DNA of 64,000 nucleotides. Origin: Ehretia macrophylla (taxonomy: Eukaryota; Streptophyta; Magnoliopsida; Boraginales; Ehretiaceae). The stretch lies in assembly GCA_037974665.1 (NCBI GenBank), contig CM075771.1, positions 41,524,425 through 41,588,424 on the forward strand, given 5' to 3'. The notes beneath the pieces are model-generated. The model made no database searches. It was not told where the DNA came from and was given only the letters and a program-made list of their open reading frames with translations. Made by a program: the position numbers and the translations under genes. Of this stretch, positions 14,207-27,100 are shown in pieces; the stretch's first letter is position 1; each line of letters opens with the position of its first letter.

Positions 14207-14211
14207 TAATC
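14207..14211 (+). repeat. Target-site duplication TAATC, left copy
   Basis: Identical to 16841-16845. Removing 14212-16845 restores a continuous satellite monomer. Confidence 0.95.
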
Positions 14212-16840
14212 TGTGATAACCTGAACTCGGCATGCATTTAATGACATTTAATTGTATTTAATTAAGTGTTATCTTAAATGTTATCATTGAATTATGTGTT
14301 TATCTTTGGTTAAACATTTAATTGTAGCTTTATTTTCATATTTCTTTTGGAAGTAATTAAAATAATACTTGAGTTAATTATTTTAACGGAATATCACCTA
14401 CATTTCATATTTATGTCAATCGATTTTAGTTTTCTTGCACTTAAATGCTTGGATTTCAATTAAATGAAAAGTAACTCCAAGCCGGAGTAAATTTTAAACT
14501 ATGATGCTTTCCAAAAATGATATATTTCTTAGATTCTTTGAGGTTTAATTGTCACTTCTTGGTTGATGCAAAGTGCATAGCATATCAAGAGAGATAGTTA
14601 GGAAATGAATTCGAGTCCTCAGCAAATAGTGAAACTAATATTTAGATGACTTAAATTTTATAATTTAATTGTTGTTAGCTAGAATTAACATTTCCTTAGT
14701 TGTTTTAGCTTAAAAATGCATGAAAATAAGTCATTTTGACCAATTTTAAGTTGTTTGACCAAGTAGCCTTGACCTTTGACCAAATAGTCACCTTAATAAG
14801 CTTAAAACATAACAAAATAAAAAAAAAACAAAGCAAAGAAACAGAATGCAGCTGGCCGAAAATATGAAGGAAGAAAAAAAAAACCTTTCAACTTCAATTC
14901 TTTGATTTTTCGCGTGAGCTTGCACGGGGTGGTTTCCGAGGCGTCCTACGAGGTTTTCCTAGCGTCTAGGAGCGTCTAAGGTGAGGGTTTCATCGTTATT
15001 TGCGCATTTAAAAAATGTATGTCTAAACTTTAATTTTTAGAACTTATGCGTAGATTGTTGTTTTAATCATTTTGTTGCTTAAAGAATGTTCCTTGTTGAT
15101 TGTAGAACATGTATTTATAGCGTTTTAGCATTTTATGCGGTTGAAAATTGAAATTGCAATTTAAATTGATTAATGAATAGTAATTAGTGAATAGTAAACC
15201 CACGTTTCGATGAAGTTGCTCCGTTACACGTTCTGTTGATGTAGGAAGATGCTAGATATGCTAGAATGCCTAAATACATGGTTTAATTGGAATGTGTAAT
15301 GGAAAAATGGAGAAAAACGGCTTAGTGAAAGTCAGGGTCGTTTAGGTCGAGTTTGGCGTTTTCTCGTTTTGCGTGTTGACATTGTTTCTGGAGGCCATGG
15401 AAGCACTTTTGGTGTGATTATGGCGTTGGTTGGGTGTTTGGTTGGTATAGTTGTAGTTCAAACGAGCAAAGGGGAGAAATCAGGACTTTGCGTGAATTCT
15501 AGGGTAAAGTAGGGTTTCGGGGTCCTTAGACGTGCCTTATGGTGACCTAGAAGGGTTGGTGAAGTCAGTTTCCAGAACTCATGGCTCGTTTGGAAATGGT
15601 AGTGTTTTGTTAGTTGGGGCCGATTTGTGATTTTGCTTGTTATGCTTGAAAAGTTAGTTGAATGCTAGTATTGTTTGTGATTGCTTGTTATCTCGTTTGT
15701 TGGCACTAGTTTGTATTGTTGTGCTATCGCTCGTTTATCACCTTGTATCGAGTCTTGCATTGCTTAGTGTCTTGCGCGTGAGTGATGGGCCTCTCTGGGT
15801 AGCCTCGGGTTGCCAGTGTTGGTTGCTCTAGCTCCGCTGCTATTCCCTTTCTCGCTTGGGTTGCCTCCCAGGGAGATTTGGGTCGTAGAATTGATGGATA
15901 CTTCCGGGGTATTCCAAACTGGTGTTATAAGGTGGATGCGCGCTTATTGTCATCGTTGTCAACATCAAGCTCGAGATTGATGTATCGCTCGTAAAATGGT
16001 ATATTGCTCGTAAGAGTGAACCATAACCTTCAGAGTGTGGTATAGCTTTGAATGGTTGTGTTAATGCTTTCAATAATTGCTTATTGTATTGATTGTTTGT
16101 CTTGGTTGCTTGTTTATCAGTTATATTGCTTAACTGTCTTATTTGCATTGCACGACTTTCTTTCTCTCCAATTCGATATCTGTCTCTCCCTCACTGAGTA
16201 TACGTGGTATGTATACTCACTCCTCACCACCACATTTCAGGAAATGTCATGTTAGCTGGAAGTTCGTGATTTCGTGAAAGTTCGTTGCCTGAAGAGTTGT
16301 CTTGCGTGCCTATGTGGCTTGAGTGTCGAAGTTGTGAAGATATATGCTTTCATATGTTGTATGTATTTAATGCCAAAAAGTATGTAATTTAAGTTCCATT
16401 AGATTGTTGAAGTAGTTTGATAAGTTAGATTATGTATCTAGTTATTATAATTTAACTTCAAATGCATGTTTGTAATGTCCAAAAGAAAAGAATTAGAATG
16501 GCATGATAGTTTATTTTATGTAGTAGCTTAGTATGGTTTAGTTGCCTAGTTTGAGTGTACTTGTCAAAAATGAAAAGAGATAGGTTAGCTTTTAAATTGG
16601 AAATGTATGTATACTTGCTGAGTTTAATTGTTGAGAACCAAGGCTCGGATGGCCTTGAGGTGTTTGTATGGTTGGACTCGGTGTTGGTCCACTTATATGC
16701 TGTCGCAGGTTTTACATTTCGCCTAGAAACAGGGGAGACTCCGTCCGTTTTCCCTGAAAATTTATGCCTGGGTTTGGTTTGGGTAGTGATTAGATCGATT
16801 GATAGAACTCCCGGTCTCGAGAGGGACCGGGGGTGTTACA
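14212..16840 (+). mobile_element. Solo LTR, Ty3/gypsy type, 2,629 bp, in satellite
   Basis: The satellite monomer is interrupted between GACAACCTAATC and TAATCCATCACA. The inserted DNA starts TGTGATAACCTG and ends GGGGGTGTTACA, the expected LTR termini, and is flanked by a perfect 5 bp duplication TAATC (14207-14211 and 16841-16845). No primer-binding site, coding sequence or second LTR is present, so it is the product of LTR-LTR recombination. Its right half shares blocks with the element C LTR (CAAGGCTCGGATGGCCTTG; GGGGAGACTCCGTCCG), which indicates a related chromovirus family. Confidence 0.95.
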
Positions 16841-16845
16841 TAATC
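16841..16845 (+). repeat. Target-site duplication TAATC, right copy
   Basis: Matches 14207-14211 exactly and is the first five bases of the resumed satellite monomer. Confidence 0.95.
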
Positions 16846-17092
16846 CATCACATTTCTATTACCGAATCCCACGGCACATTGGGCAAGACAACTTCACTTC
16901 ACGCAGAGGCTGGGCCTGCAAACAGAGGGCGTGTGGCTTATGACTAGTTATCCGTCGCTCCGGTGCCCATAACTTTTGATTCGTAAGGAGTTACGCGGAG
17001 CACAACATACCGTTGGAAAGCTCTCCGAGAGCTCTACGACTGGGGCACCAAGCCTACTCAGCTGCGCCTGTTTTCGGAGCCCAAAATCGAAC

Positions 17093-18798
17093 GTTGTCAT
17101 AAGTTTCGCTACACATTTCCTCTTTTGCGCTATTTTTCTGTCCCGGATCGTACATCGTGAGCGGCGAAAAGGACGACAACCTAATCTATCACATTTCTAT
17201 TACTGGATACCATGGCATCTTGGGCTAGACAACTTCACTTCGCTTAGAGGCTGGGCCCACAAACAGAGGGCGTGGGGCTTATGACCAGGTATCCATCGCT
17301 CCGGTGCTCATAACTTTTGATCCGTAAGGAGTTACGCGTCTCACAACATACTGTTAGAAAGCTCTCCGAGAGCTTTACGATGGGGGCACCAAGCTTGCAT
17401 GACTGTGCCTATTTTTGGAGCCCAAAATCTAACGTTTTCATCAGTTTCTTGACATTTTTCTTTTTTTTTGAGCAGTTTTTCCGTCCCGAATCGTACGTCG
17501 TGAGTCGTGAAAACGCCGACAACCTAATCCATCACATTTCTATTACCGAATGCCACGGTACCTTGGGCAAGACAACTTCACTTCATGTAGAGGCTGGGCC
17601 CGTAAATAGAGGGCGTGGGGCTTGTGACTAGGTATCCGTCGCTCCGGTGCCTATAATTTTTGATCCGTAAGGAGTTACACAGCACACAGCATACCGTTGG
17701 AAAGCTCTCCTAGAGCTCTACGACGGGGCAACAATCCTACTCAACTGCGCCTATTTTCGGAGCCCATTATTGAATGTTTTCCTCAGTTTTGGGACACTTT
17801 TCTTATTTTGCGCAGTTTTTCTGTCCCGAATCGTACGTCGTGAGCCTTGGAAAGGAAGATAACCTAATCCATCACATTTTTCTTACCGAATCCCACAGCA
17901 CATTAGGCAAGACAACTTCACTTCACGGAGAGGATGGGCCTACAAACAGAGGGCGTGGGGCTTATGACCTGGTATCTGTGACACCGGTGCTTATAACTTT
18001 TGATCCTTAAGGAGTTACGCGACGCACAACATACCGTTGGAAAGTACTCCGAGAGCTCTACGACGAGGGCACCAAGCTTCCTTGACTGCGCCTGTTTTCA
18101 GAACCCAAAATCGAACGTTTTCATCAGTTTCGGGACACTTTTCGTCTTTTGCGCAGATTTTTCGTCTCAGATCGTACGTCGTGAGCAGCGAAAAGGATGA
18201 CAACCTAATCCATCACATTTCTATTACCGAATCCCACGGCACCTTGGGCAAGACAACTTCACTTCACGTAGAAGCTGGGCCCGCAAACAGAGGGCGTGGG
18301 GCTTGTGACCAGGTATCCATCGCTCCGGTGTCCATAACTTTTGATCCATAAGGAGTTACGAGGCGCACATCATACCGTTGGAAAGCTCTCCGAGAGCTCT
18401 ACGACGAGGGCACCAAGCCTGCTTAGCTACAATTATTTTCAGAGCCCAAAATCAAATGTTTTCATTAGTTTTGAGACACTTTTCTTCTTTTGCGCTGTTT
18501 TTCTGACCCGGATAGTATGTCGTGAGCTGCGAAAAGGACGACAGCCTAACCCATCACATTTCTATTACTGAATCACATGGCACCTTGGGCAAGACAACTT
18601 CACTTCACGTAGAGGTTGGGCCAGCAAACAGAGTGCGTGGGGCTTATGACCAGGTATCCGTCGCTCCGGTGCCCATAACTTTTGATCCGTAAGGAGTTAC
18701 GCGGCGTACAGAATACTGTTGGAAAGCTCTCCGAGAGCTCTACGATTGGGGCACCAAGCCTGCTCGGCTGCACCTATTTTCGGATCCCAAAATCGAAC
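17093..18798. repeat. Satellite higher-order repeat, second five-monomer block T-U-V-W-X
   Basis: 1,706 bp, same order and type marks as the block at 6652-8358. Recurrence of the full five-type order 10 kb apart supports a real higher-order unit over random variation. Confidence 0.8.
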
Positions 18799-21700
18799 GT
18801 TGTCATAAGTTTCACTACACATTTCCTCTTCTGCATTTTTTTTCTGTCCCAGATCGTACGTCGTGAGCTGCGAAAAGGACGACAACCTAATCTATAACAT
18901 TTCTATTATCGGATCCCATGGCACCTTGGGCTAGACAACTTCACTTCGCATAGAGGCTGGGCCTACAAACAGAGGGCGTGGGGCTTGTGACCAGGTATCC
19001 GTCGTTCCGGTGCTCATAACTTTTGATCCGTATGGAGTTACTCGGCACACAGCATACCGTTAGAAAGCTCTTCGAGAGCTCTACGATAGGGGCACCAAGC
19101 TTGCACGGCTGTGCTTATTTTCGGAGCCCAAAATCGAACGTTTTCATCAGTTTTGGGACATTTTTATTTTTTTGAGCAGTGTTTCCGTCCCGAATCGTAC
19201 GTCGTGAGCCGCGAAAAGGACGACAGCCTAATCCATCACATTTCTATTACCGAATGCCATGGTACCTTAGGCAAGACAACTTCACTTCACGTAGAGGTTG
19301 GGCCCGCAAACAGAGGGTGTAGGGCTTGTGACTAGGTATCTGTCGCTCCGGTGCCTATAATTTTTGATCCGTAAAGAGTTACACAGCGCACAGCATACCG
19401 TTGGAAAGCTCTCCAAGAGCTCTACGACGGGGGTAGCAAGCCTACTCGGCTGCGCCTATTTTCGGAGCCCATTATCGAACGTTTTTATCAATTTTGGGAC
19501 ACTTTTCTTATTTTGCCCTGTTTTTCAGTCCCAGATCGTACGTCATGTGCCGCGAAAAGGACGATAACCTAATCTATCACATTTTTATTACCGAATCCCA
19601 CGGCACATTGGGCAAGAAAACTTCACTTCACGGAGAGGTTGGGCCTGCAAACAGAGGGCATGGGGCTTGTGACCCTGTATCTGTGACTCCGGTGCTCATA
19701 ACTTTTGATCCGTAAGGAGTTATGCGACACACATCATACCGTTGGAAAGTTATCTGTGAGCTCTACAATAGGGGCACCAAGCTTGCTCGGTTGCGCTTGT
19801 TTTCGGAGCCCAAAATCGAATATTTTCATCCGTTTTGGGACACTTTTCTTCTTTTACGTAGATTTTTCGTCCCGGATCGTACGTCGTGAGCAGCAAAAAG
19901 AACGACAACCTAATCCATCACATTTCTATTATCGAATCCCACGGCACCTTGGGCAAGACAACTTCACTTCACGTAGAGGCTGGGCCCAAAAATAGAGGGC
20001 GTGGGGCTTGTGACCAGGTATCCATCGCTTCGGTGCCCATAACTTTTGATCTGTAAGGAGTTACGAGGCGCACAACATACCGTTGGAAAGCTCTCCGAGA
20101 GCTCTATGACGGGGGCACCAAGCCTGCTCAACTGTGCCTGTTTTTAGAGTCCAAAATTGAACATTGTCATAAGTTTCGCTACACATTTCCTCTTTTGCGC
20201 TGTTTTTTTGTCATGGATCGTACGACGTGAGCCGCAGAAGGGCGACAACCAAATCTATCACATTTCAATTATCAGATCCCATGGCACCTTGGGCTAGACA
20301 ACTTCACTTCGTGTAGAGGCTGGGCCCGCAAATAGAGGGCGTAGGGCTTGTGACTAGGTATCCGTCGCTCCGGTGCTCATAACTTAGGATCCGTAAGGAG
20401 TTACGCGGCGCACAGTGTACTGTTGGAAAGCTCTCTGAGTGCTCTACGACGGAGGCACCAAGCTTGCAAAGTTGTGCCAATTTTCGGAGCCCAATATCAA
20501 ACATTTTCATCAGTTTCGGGTCACTTTTCTTTTTTTGCTCAATTTTTTCAGACCGAATCGTATGTCGTGAGCCGTGAAAAGGACGACAACCTAATCCATC
20601 ACATTTCTATTACTGAATCCAACGGCACCTTGGGCAAGACAACTTCATTTCACATAAAGGCTGGGCCCGCAAATAGAGGGCATGGGGCTTGTGACCAGGT
20701 ATCCATCGCTCAGGTGCCCATAACTTTCGATCCGTAACGAGTTACGAGGCGCACAGCATACCGTTGGAATGCTCTCTGAGAGCTCTACGATGGGGACACC
20801 AAGCCTGCTCAGCTGCACCTATTTTCTGAGCCCAAAATCGAATGTTTTCATTAGTTTTATGACACTTTTCTTTTTTTGCGCTATTTTTCTGGCCCAGATG
20901 GTATGTCGTCAGCCGCAAAAAGGACAATAACCTAACCCATCACATTTCTATAACCGATTCATACGGTACCTTGGGCAAGACAACTTCACTTCAAATAGAG
21001 GTTAGGCCCCCAATCAGAAGGCGTGGGGCTTGTGACCAGGTATCCGTCGCTCCTGTGCCCATAACTTTTGATCCGTAAGGAGTTACACGGCGCACAGCAT
21101 ACCGTTGGAAAGCTCCCTGAGAGCTCTACAACTGAGGTGCCAAGCCTACTCGGCTGCGCCTATTTTCGAAACCTAAAATCGAACATTGTCATAAGTTTCG
21201 CTACACATTTCCTCTTTTGCGCTTTTTTCTGTCCCGGATCGTACGTCGTGAGCCGCGAAAAGGATGACAACCTAATCTATCACATTTCAATTATCGGATC
21301 CCATGGCACCTTGGGCTAGACAACTTCACTTCGCGTAGAGGCTGGGCCTGCAAATAGAGGGCGTAGGGCTTGTGACCAGGTATCCGTCGCTTCGGTGCTC
21401 ATAACTTTTGATTCGTAAGGAGTTACGCGGCGGACAACATACCGTTGGAAAGCTCTCCGAGAGCTCTACGATAGGGGTACCAAGCTTGCACGGTTGTGCC
21501 TATTTTCGGAGCCCAAAATCTAACATTTTCATCAGTTTCGGGACACTTTTCTTTTTTTGCGAAGTTTTTTCGTCCCGAATCGTACGTCGTGAGCCGCGAA
21601 AAGGACGACACCCTAATCCATCACATTTCAATTACTGAATGCCATGGTACCTTGGGCAAGACAACTTCACTTCACGTAGAGGTTGGGCCCGCAAACAGAG

Positions 21701-24153
21701 GGCGTGGGGCTTGTGACTAGGTATCCGTCGCTCCGGTGCCCATAATTTTTGATCCGTAAGGAGTTACACGGCGCACAGCATACCGTTGGAAAGCTCTCCG
21801 AGAGCTCTACGACGGGGGCAGCAAGCCTACTCAGCTGCGCCTATTTTCAGAGCCCATAATTGAACGTTTTCATCAATTTTGGGATACTTTTCTTGTTTTG
21901 CGCTGTTTTTCTGTCCCGGATCGTACGTCGTGAGCCGCGAAATGGATGACAACCTAATCCATCACATTTTTATTACCGAATCCCACAATACATTGGGCAA
22001 GACAACTTCACTTCATTTAGAGGTTGGGCCCGCAAACAGAGGGCGTGGGGCTTGTGACCGGGTATCCGTCACTCCGGTGCTCATAACTTTTGATCCGTAA
22101 GGAGTTACGCGGCGCACAGCATACCGTTGGAAAGTTCTTCGAGAGCTCTACGACGGGGGCACCTAGCCTGCTCAGCTGCGCCTGTTTTTAGAGCCTAAAA
22201 TTGAATGTTTTCATTAGTTTTGGGACACTTTTCTTCTTTTGCGCTGTTTTTCTGACCCGGATCGTATGTCGTGAGCAGCGAAAAGTACGACAACCTAACC
22301 CATCCCATTTCTATTACCGAATCACATGGCACCTTGGGCAAGAAAACTTTACTTCACGTAGAGGTTGGGCCCGCAAACAGAGTGCGTGGGGCTTGTGACC
22401 AAGTATCCGTCGCTCCGGTGCCCATAACTTTTGATTCGTAAGGAGTTACATGGCGCACAGCATACCGTTGGAAAGCTCTCTAAGAGCCCTACGACTGGGG
22501 CACCAAGCCTGCTCGGCTGCGCCTATTTTCAGAGCCCAAAATCGAACGTTTTCATAAGTTTCGCTACACATTTTCTCTTTTGCCCTATTTTTCTGTCTAG
22601 GTTCGTACGTCGTAAGCCGCGAAAAGGACGACAACCTAATCTATCACATTTCTATTATCGGATCCCATGGCTCTTTGGGCTAGACAACTTCACTTCGCGT
22701 AGAGGCTGGGCCCACAAACAAAGGGTGTGGGGTTTGTGACCAAGTATCCGTCGCTCCGATGCTCATAACTTTTGATCCGTAAGGAGTTACGCGGCGCACA
22801 GCATACCGTTAGAAAGCTCTCCGATAGCTCTACAATGGGAGCACCAAGCTTGCACGGTTATGCATATTTTCGGAGCCCAAATTCGAATATTTACATCAGT
22901 TTCGGGATATTTTTCTTTTTTGGCGCAATTTTTCCGTCCTGAATCGTACGTTGTGAGCCTCGAAATGGACAACAACCTAATCCATCACATTTCTATTAGC
23001 AAATGCCACGGTACTTTGGGCAAGACTACTTCACTTCACGTAGAGGCTGGGCCCGCAAACAGAGGTCGTGGGGCTTGTGACTAGATATCCGTCGCTCCGG
23101 TACCCATAATTTTTTATCCGTAAGGAGTTATATGGTGCACAGCATACCGTTGGAAAGTTCTCTGAGAGCTTTACGATGGGGGAAGCAAGCCTACTAGGCT
23201 GCGCCTGTTTTCGGAGGCCATTATCGAATGTTTTCATCAGTTTTGGGATACTTTTCTAGCTTTGCGCTGTATTTCGGTCCCGGATCGTATGTCGTGAGCC
23301 TAAAAAAGGACGATAACCTAGTCCATCACATATTTATTACCGAATCCCATGGCACATTGGGCAAGACAACTTCACTTCACGTAGAGGTTGGGCCCGCAAA
23401 CAGAGGGCGTGAGGCTTGTGAACAGGTATCTGTCACTCCGGTGCTCATAACTTTTGATCCGCAAGGAGTTACGCGGCACACAACATATCGTTGGAAAGCT
23501 CTCCGAGAGCTCTACGACGGGGGCACCAAGCTTGCTCAGCTGCGCCTACTTTTAGAGCCCAAAATCGAACGTTTTCATCAGTTTTGAGACACTTTTCTTC
23601 TTTTGAGTAGTTTTTTCGTCCCAGATCGTATGCCATGAGCCGCGAAAAGGACGACAACCTAATCCATCACATTTTTATTACCAAATTCCACAGCACATTG
23701 GGCAAGACAACTTCACTTCATGTAGAGGCTGGGCCGGCAAACAGAGGGTGTGTGGCTTGTGACTAGGTATCTGTCATTCCGGTGCTCATAACTTTTGATC
23801 CGTAAGGAGTTACGCAGCGCACAACATACCGTTGGAAAGCTCTCCGAGTGCTCTATGACGGGGTCACCAAACTTTCTTGGCTGCGCCTGTTTTCAGAGCC
23901 CAAAATTGAATGTTTTCATCAGTTTCGGGATACTTTTCTTCTTTTACACCGTTTTTCCATCCCGGATCGTACGTCGTGAGCCGTGAAAAGGACGACAACC
24001 TAATCCATCACATTTCTATTATCGAATCCCACGGCACCTTGGCCAAGACAACTTCGCTTGACGTAGAGGCTGGGCCCGCAAACAGAGGGCGTGGGGCTTG
24101 TGACCAGGTATCCGTCGCTCAGGTGCTCATAACTTTTGATCCGTAAGGAGTTA

Positions 24154-27100
24154 TATGAGGCCTGATCTCGATTTGTGTGTGATACCTCGTTTTGTGTACC
24201 CTAAACCTAGATTTGCGTGCCTTGACCTAGGTTTAAAAGTCATGTTTCGTTTTGTGTGCCTTTAATTGAATTACGTGCATACATTTAGGGTTACGTGCAT
24301 TTACTTGAGAATCGTGCATTCGTCTCGTAGTTTGTGCCTTACCTCGTAGTACGTGCCCTAGACCTAGGAAAGCATGCCCATACACTAATCAAGAAAGCAT
24401 CTTACACGAAGCACTAGATTATTAATTAATCCTACAAATTCCACTAACTAATATTAAAATGCCAATTCAACTCACTAGAAGATGAAATCTCACAAAAAAG
24501 CTAGACATTCTTATTCTTTATTCCTTATTCTTTTGCACATCCCAAACACACAATTAAATAATGCTCAAAAGATGACAAAAATTCAGAATTTTGCAAGCCT
24601 TGGCCGACCACTTTTTGTATTTGTGCTTGCTTTGCATAATTCAAAATTAAACCTAGACATCCTATGTCAAGCTCATGACAAATCACTTAAAAAATGCATT
24701 AAAAAAATGAATCCAAAGCTCCACAATCTCGACACACTCAAATTTCCCATGCTAGACAATTCAAATTAAGCTCCTTGAGGACACAAATTCTGAATTTTGC
24801 AAGCCCTAGGCCGACACATGCATCAAATTCTTCAAGCTTTTCATTTTCTTTCATTCCTTCTCTCTTTCTCTCATTTTTCTCTCACTCCTCTCATTTCTTC
24901 TCTCTCTCTCTCGGCCCTTGGCTGCAATTCTACTCTCCATAGCTTGAGTTCATCATCCTAAGGTTCATCAAGGCATTCAAGATACTAGGAAGCTCGACCA
25001 AGCAAGCTAGAAAGCAAAAGACACACATGCAAGTTCATTCGGCCCTTAGGTATGGTTGATAGCTCCTATTTCATTTCCTTTTTGTTCTAGCCACTTGCAC
25101 ATACTAAGAACATGGTTATTAAGCTAGGAATTAGAGAATCTCAAGTTGTCTCTTGGCTAAGCAAGGAAAAAGGATGACCTTGTGCATCATCAAGAGTTTT
25201 GTGCATCTTCATTGTTGTCTTGGTAAGGTGAGGTCTAAAACTCTTTTGAAAAGCTTTCAAAAACCACATTCATGCCTTTAAATGTCTATTTTTACCTCTG
25301 TACTCATGATATATGTATGTACATGAGCTTTTGTAAACATGCATGGCAAGATATTTGGCTAGAATGTGAAGATAGGTGAAATCGCGTATTTGGCAGCTTT
25401 CTCTTTTGTTGGAGTGAAGTGAATTTGACCAAGTAAATGATATTGAAAATGCTGAAAATTGGTCGGTAACTAGTTTTTCCAGTTCTGAGAATTTTTCATA
25501 GAAATATGTCAAAGCTAATTTTGACTCTAAAGACCCCAAAATGGTAAAACATCGAAAGGTGTCCAAATTTGGATAATCTGGGAAAATGAAGCAGGTTTTG
25601 GCAGATTCACTGTTCTTGTAGAACGAACCAGTTTTGAATTAGTAAATGATATCCAAAATCCATGAAATTTGGTGTGATGATATATTTTTCAGTTCTGGAC
25701 ATTTTTTTCAGAAATAGACTAAGGCTAAATCTGACCCTAAGATCCTCAAAAACGACAAGCATTGAAATGTGTACAAATCTGGACAGTTTTGCGTAGTCTC
25801 ACGGTTTTGGCTATAAGTCTTGAACCCGAACTCCGAATGATGCGAGGTTTGTTTCTGGATTTCGTTCACTCCTTAAGATTTAATTTAACATTTTTTTCAC
25901 TGGAATTGGAGATTTTTTTGCGTGTCTCAATGATTGTGAGAATACAGACCATTGCAGTAGGATTTTCATCTAGTGATATGCTTTGAAAATTATTGTAACT
26001 TCTCTTGTTGTATTAAATGCTTGGGATTGTGGCACTTGGATGTTGTGTGGACTGTTTTGAATGCTTGAGGATATTTTAATTAATTGATGCATGGCTTGAG
26101 TTTAATTACATGACAACTTGGGGCTTAATCGGACGGGTGAGCAAGAATTGAAACCCTAATGACTAGGAAAACTCGCTAAGTGTTGATCCTATGGATATCG
26201 TGTTTAATTATGTGATTAGTAGGCTGCCCGTAGTTGCCCTTATAGCCCTAAATGTGATTCCGATGATTACATGTTGACAAGTAGGCCTTTTTTGCACCCG
26301 GTCCTACGTAAACGTCGTTGCATGTTGTATGACCTTTTTATTTGATTACGTGAACTTCGAAATGAGTTATATGACTTGATTTACATGTGTTACATGGCTG
26401 CCCGTTTAATATTCATATAAATCCATGTGCTTTATAAGTGAAATTACTTGTCATATCGTGCCTCGCGTGATTACTTGTCAATGTGCAATCTTATGACTGC
26501 TCAGAGGCAACCTACTTTGTTGTCCTCCTAATATGATATATTAAATGTCATAAATGTGCATTGCATACAAGGTTGCAACCTTTCATTCTGGTGTGGTAGC
26601 GTTTCACGCATACCGGGAGGCATCGGGCTTGCCGGTACAACCGTGACTACCATTGTTCAATTCCCTCTCTCGCTTGGGGGCTAGACTTCCTCGGAGAGTT
26701 GGGTCATAGGATTTTGGGGTACATCCGCAGTACACCCATTTGGCGTGATAAGTGGATGATTTGAAGCCGGCCGCAACAACTGATACTGGAAATAAACTGA
26801 GAGCAAAAGCTCACCGTATCCTTTTCACTATGTGTATAAGTACTCTCGCTTGGTTCTTAGAGGACCTCGGGGAGGAAAGATGGATAATTGTGTTCTTTTA
26901 CTCTTATATTACATTATGAACTTACTTGTGATATATGTCATGCTTACAAAAGGGTTTTCATAAGTTGAACCGGAAAAAGAGTTTCAAAACTTATTTCTCG
27001 TTTCCCCTCGCTGAGTTCATAAGGACTCACCCTCTTTAATCATCTCTGGTGAAGAAGACCAGGAACAGGTACCCGAGGACAATGTGCCTAATGATAACTC

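Larger units (their letters stand above)
6620..14211. repeat. 340-341 bp satellite, left array (about 22.3 monomers)
   Basis: A landmark (ATAACTTTTGATCCGTAAGG) recurs every 340-341 bp, for example near 7219, 7559, 7900, 8241 and 8582. Each monomer contains an imperfect palindrome AGCTCTCCGAGAGCT and a conserved GATCGTACGTCGTGAGCC. Monomers fall into types by their central block. The order read from the left is T U V W X T U V X V U X U T U V W T V W T V W. One monomer near 11650 is about 26 bp short. The array begins exactly at the end of LTR A and is interrupted at 14211 by a solo LTR. Frames of about 100 codons recur in each monomer but lack an ATG and are treated as non-coding. The 340 bp length is close to two nucleosomes, as in many plant satellites. 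Confidence 0.95.
12414..17092. repeat. Satellite higher-order blocks T-V-W x 2, second copy split by solo LTR
   Basis: T markers at 12414, 13437 and 17093. The first interval is 1,023 bp. The second is 1,022 bp once the 2,629 bp solo LTR and its 5 bp duplication are removed. Both contain monomers T, V, W in order. In both, the V monomer reads CCCATATTCGAAC instead of CCCATTATCGAA, so the two three-monomer blocks are each other's closest relatives. Confidence 0.75.
16841..24153. repeat. 340-341 bp satellite, right array (about 21.4 monomers)
   Basis: Continuation of the left array. Monomer types in order after the split monomer: T U V W X, T U V W, T U X, T U V X, T U V V W. T markers lie near 17093, 18799, 20162, 21184 and 22548, spaced 1706, 1363, 1022 and 1364 bp, all close to whole numbers of monomers. 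The array stops in mid-monomer at GTAAGGAGTTA, where the 5' LTR of element B begins. Confidence 0.95.

Noticed and set aside
16976-24146. The same family of open frames in the right array
   Set aside because: Same reason; the monomer length is not a multiple of three, so no frame runs across monomers.
6620-24153. CRISPR-like array
   Set aside because: Repeats are contiguous 340 bp units with no unique spacers, in a plant nuclear context.
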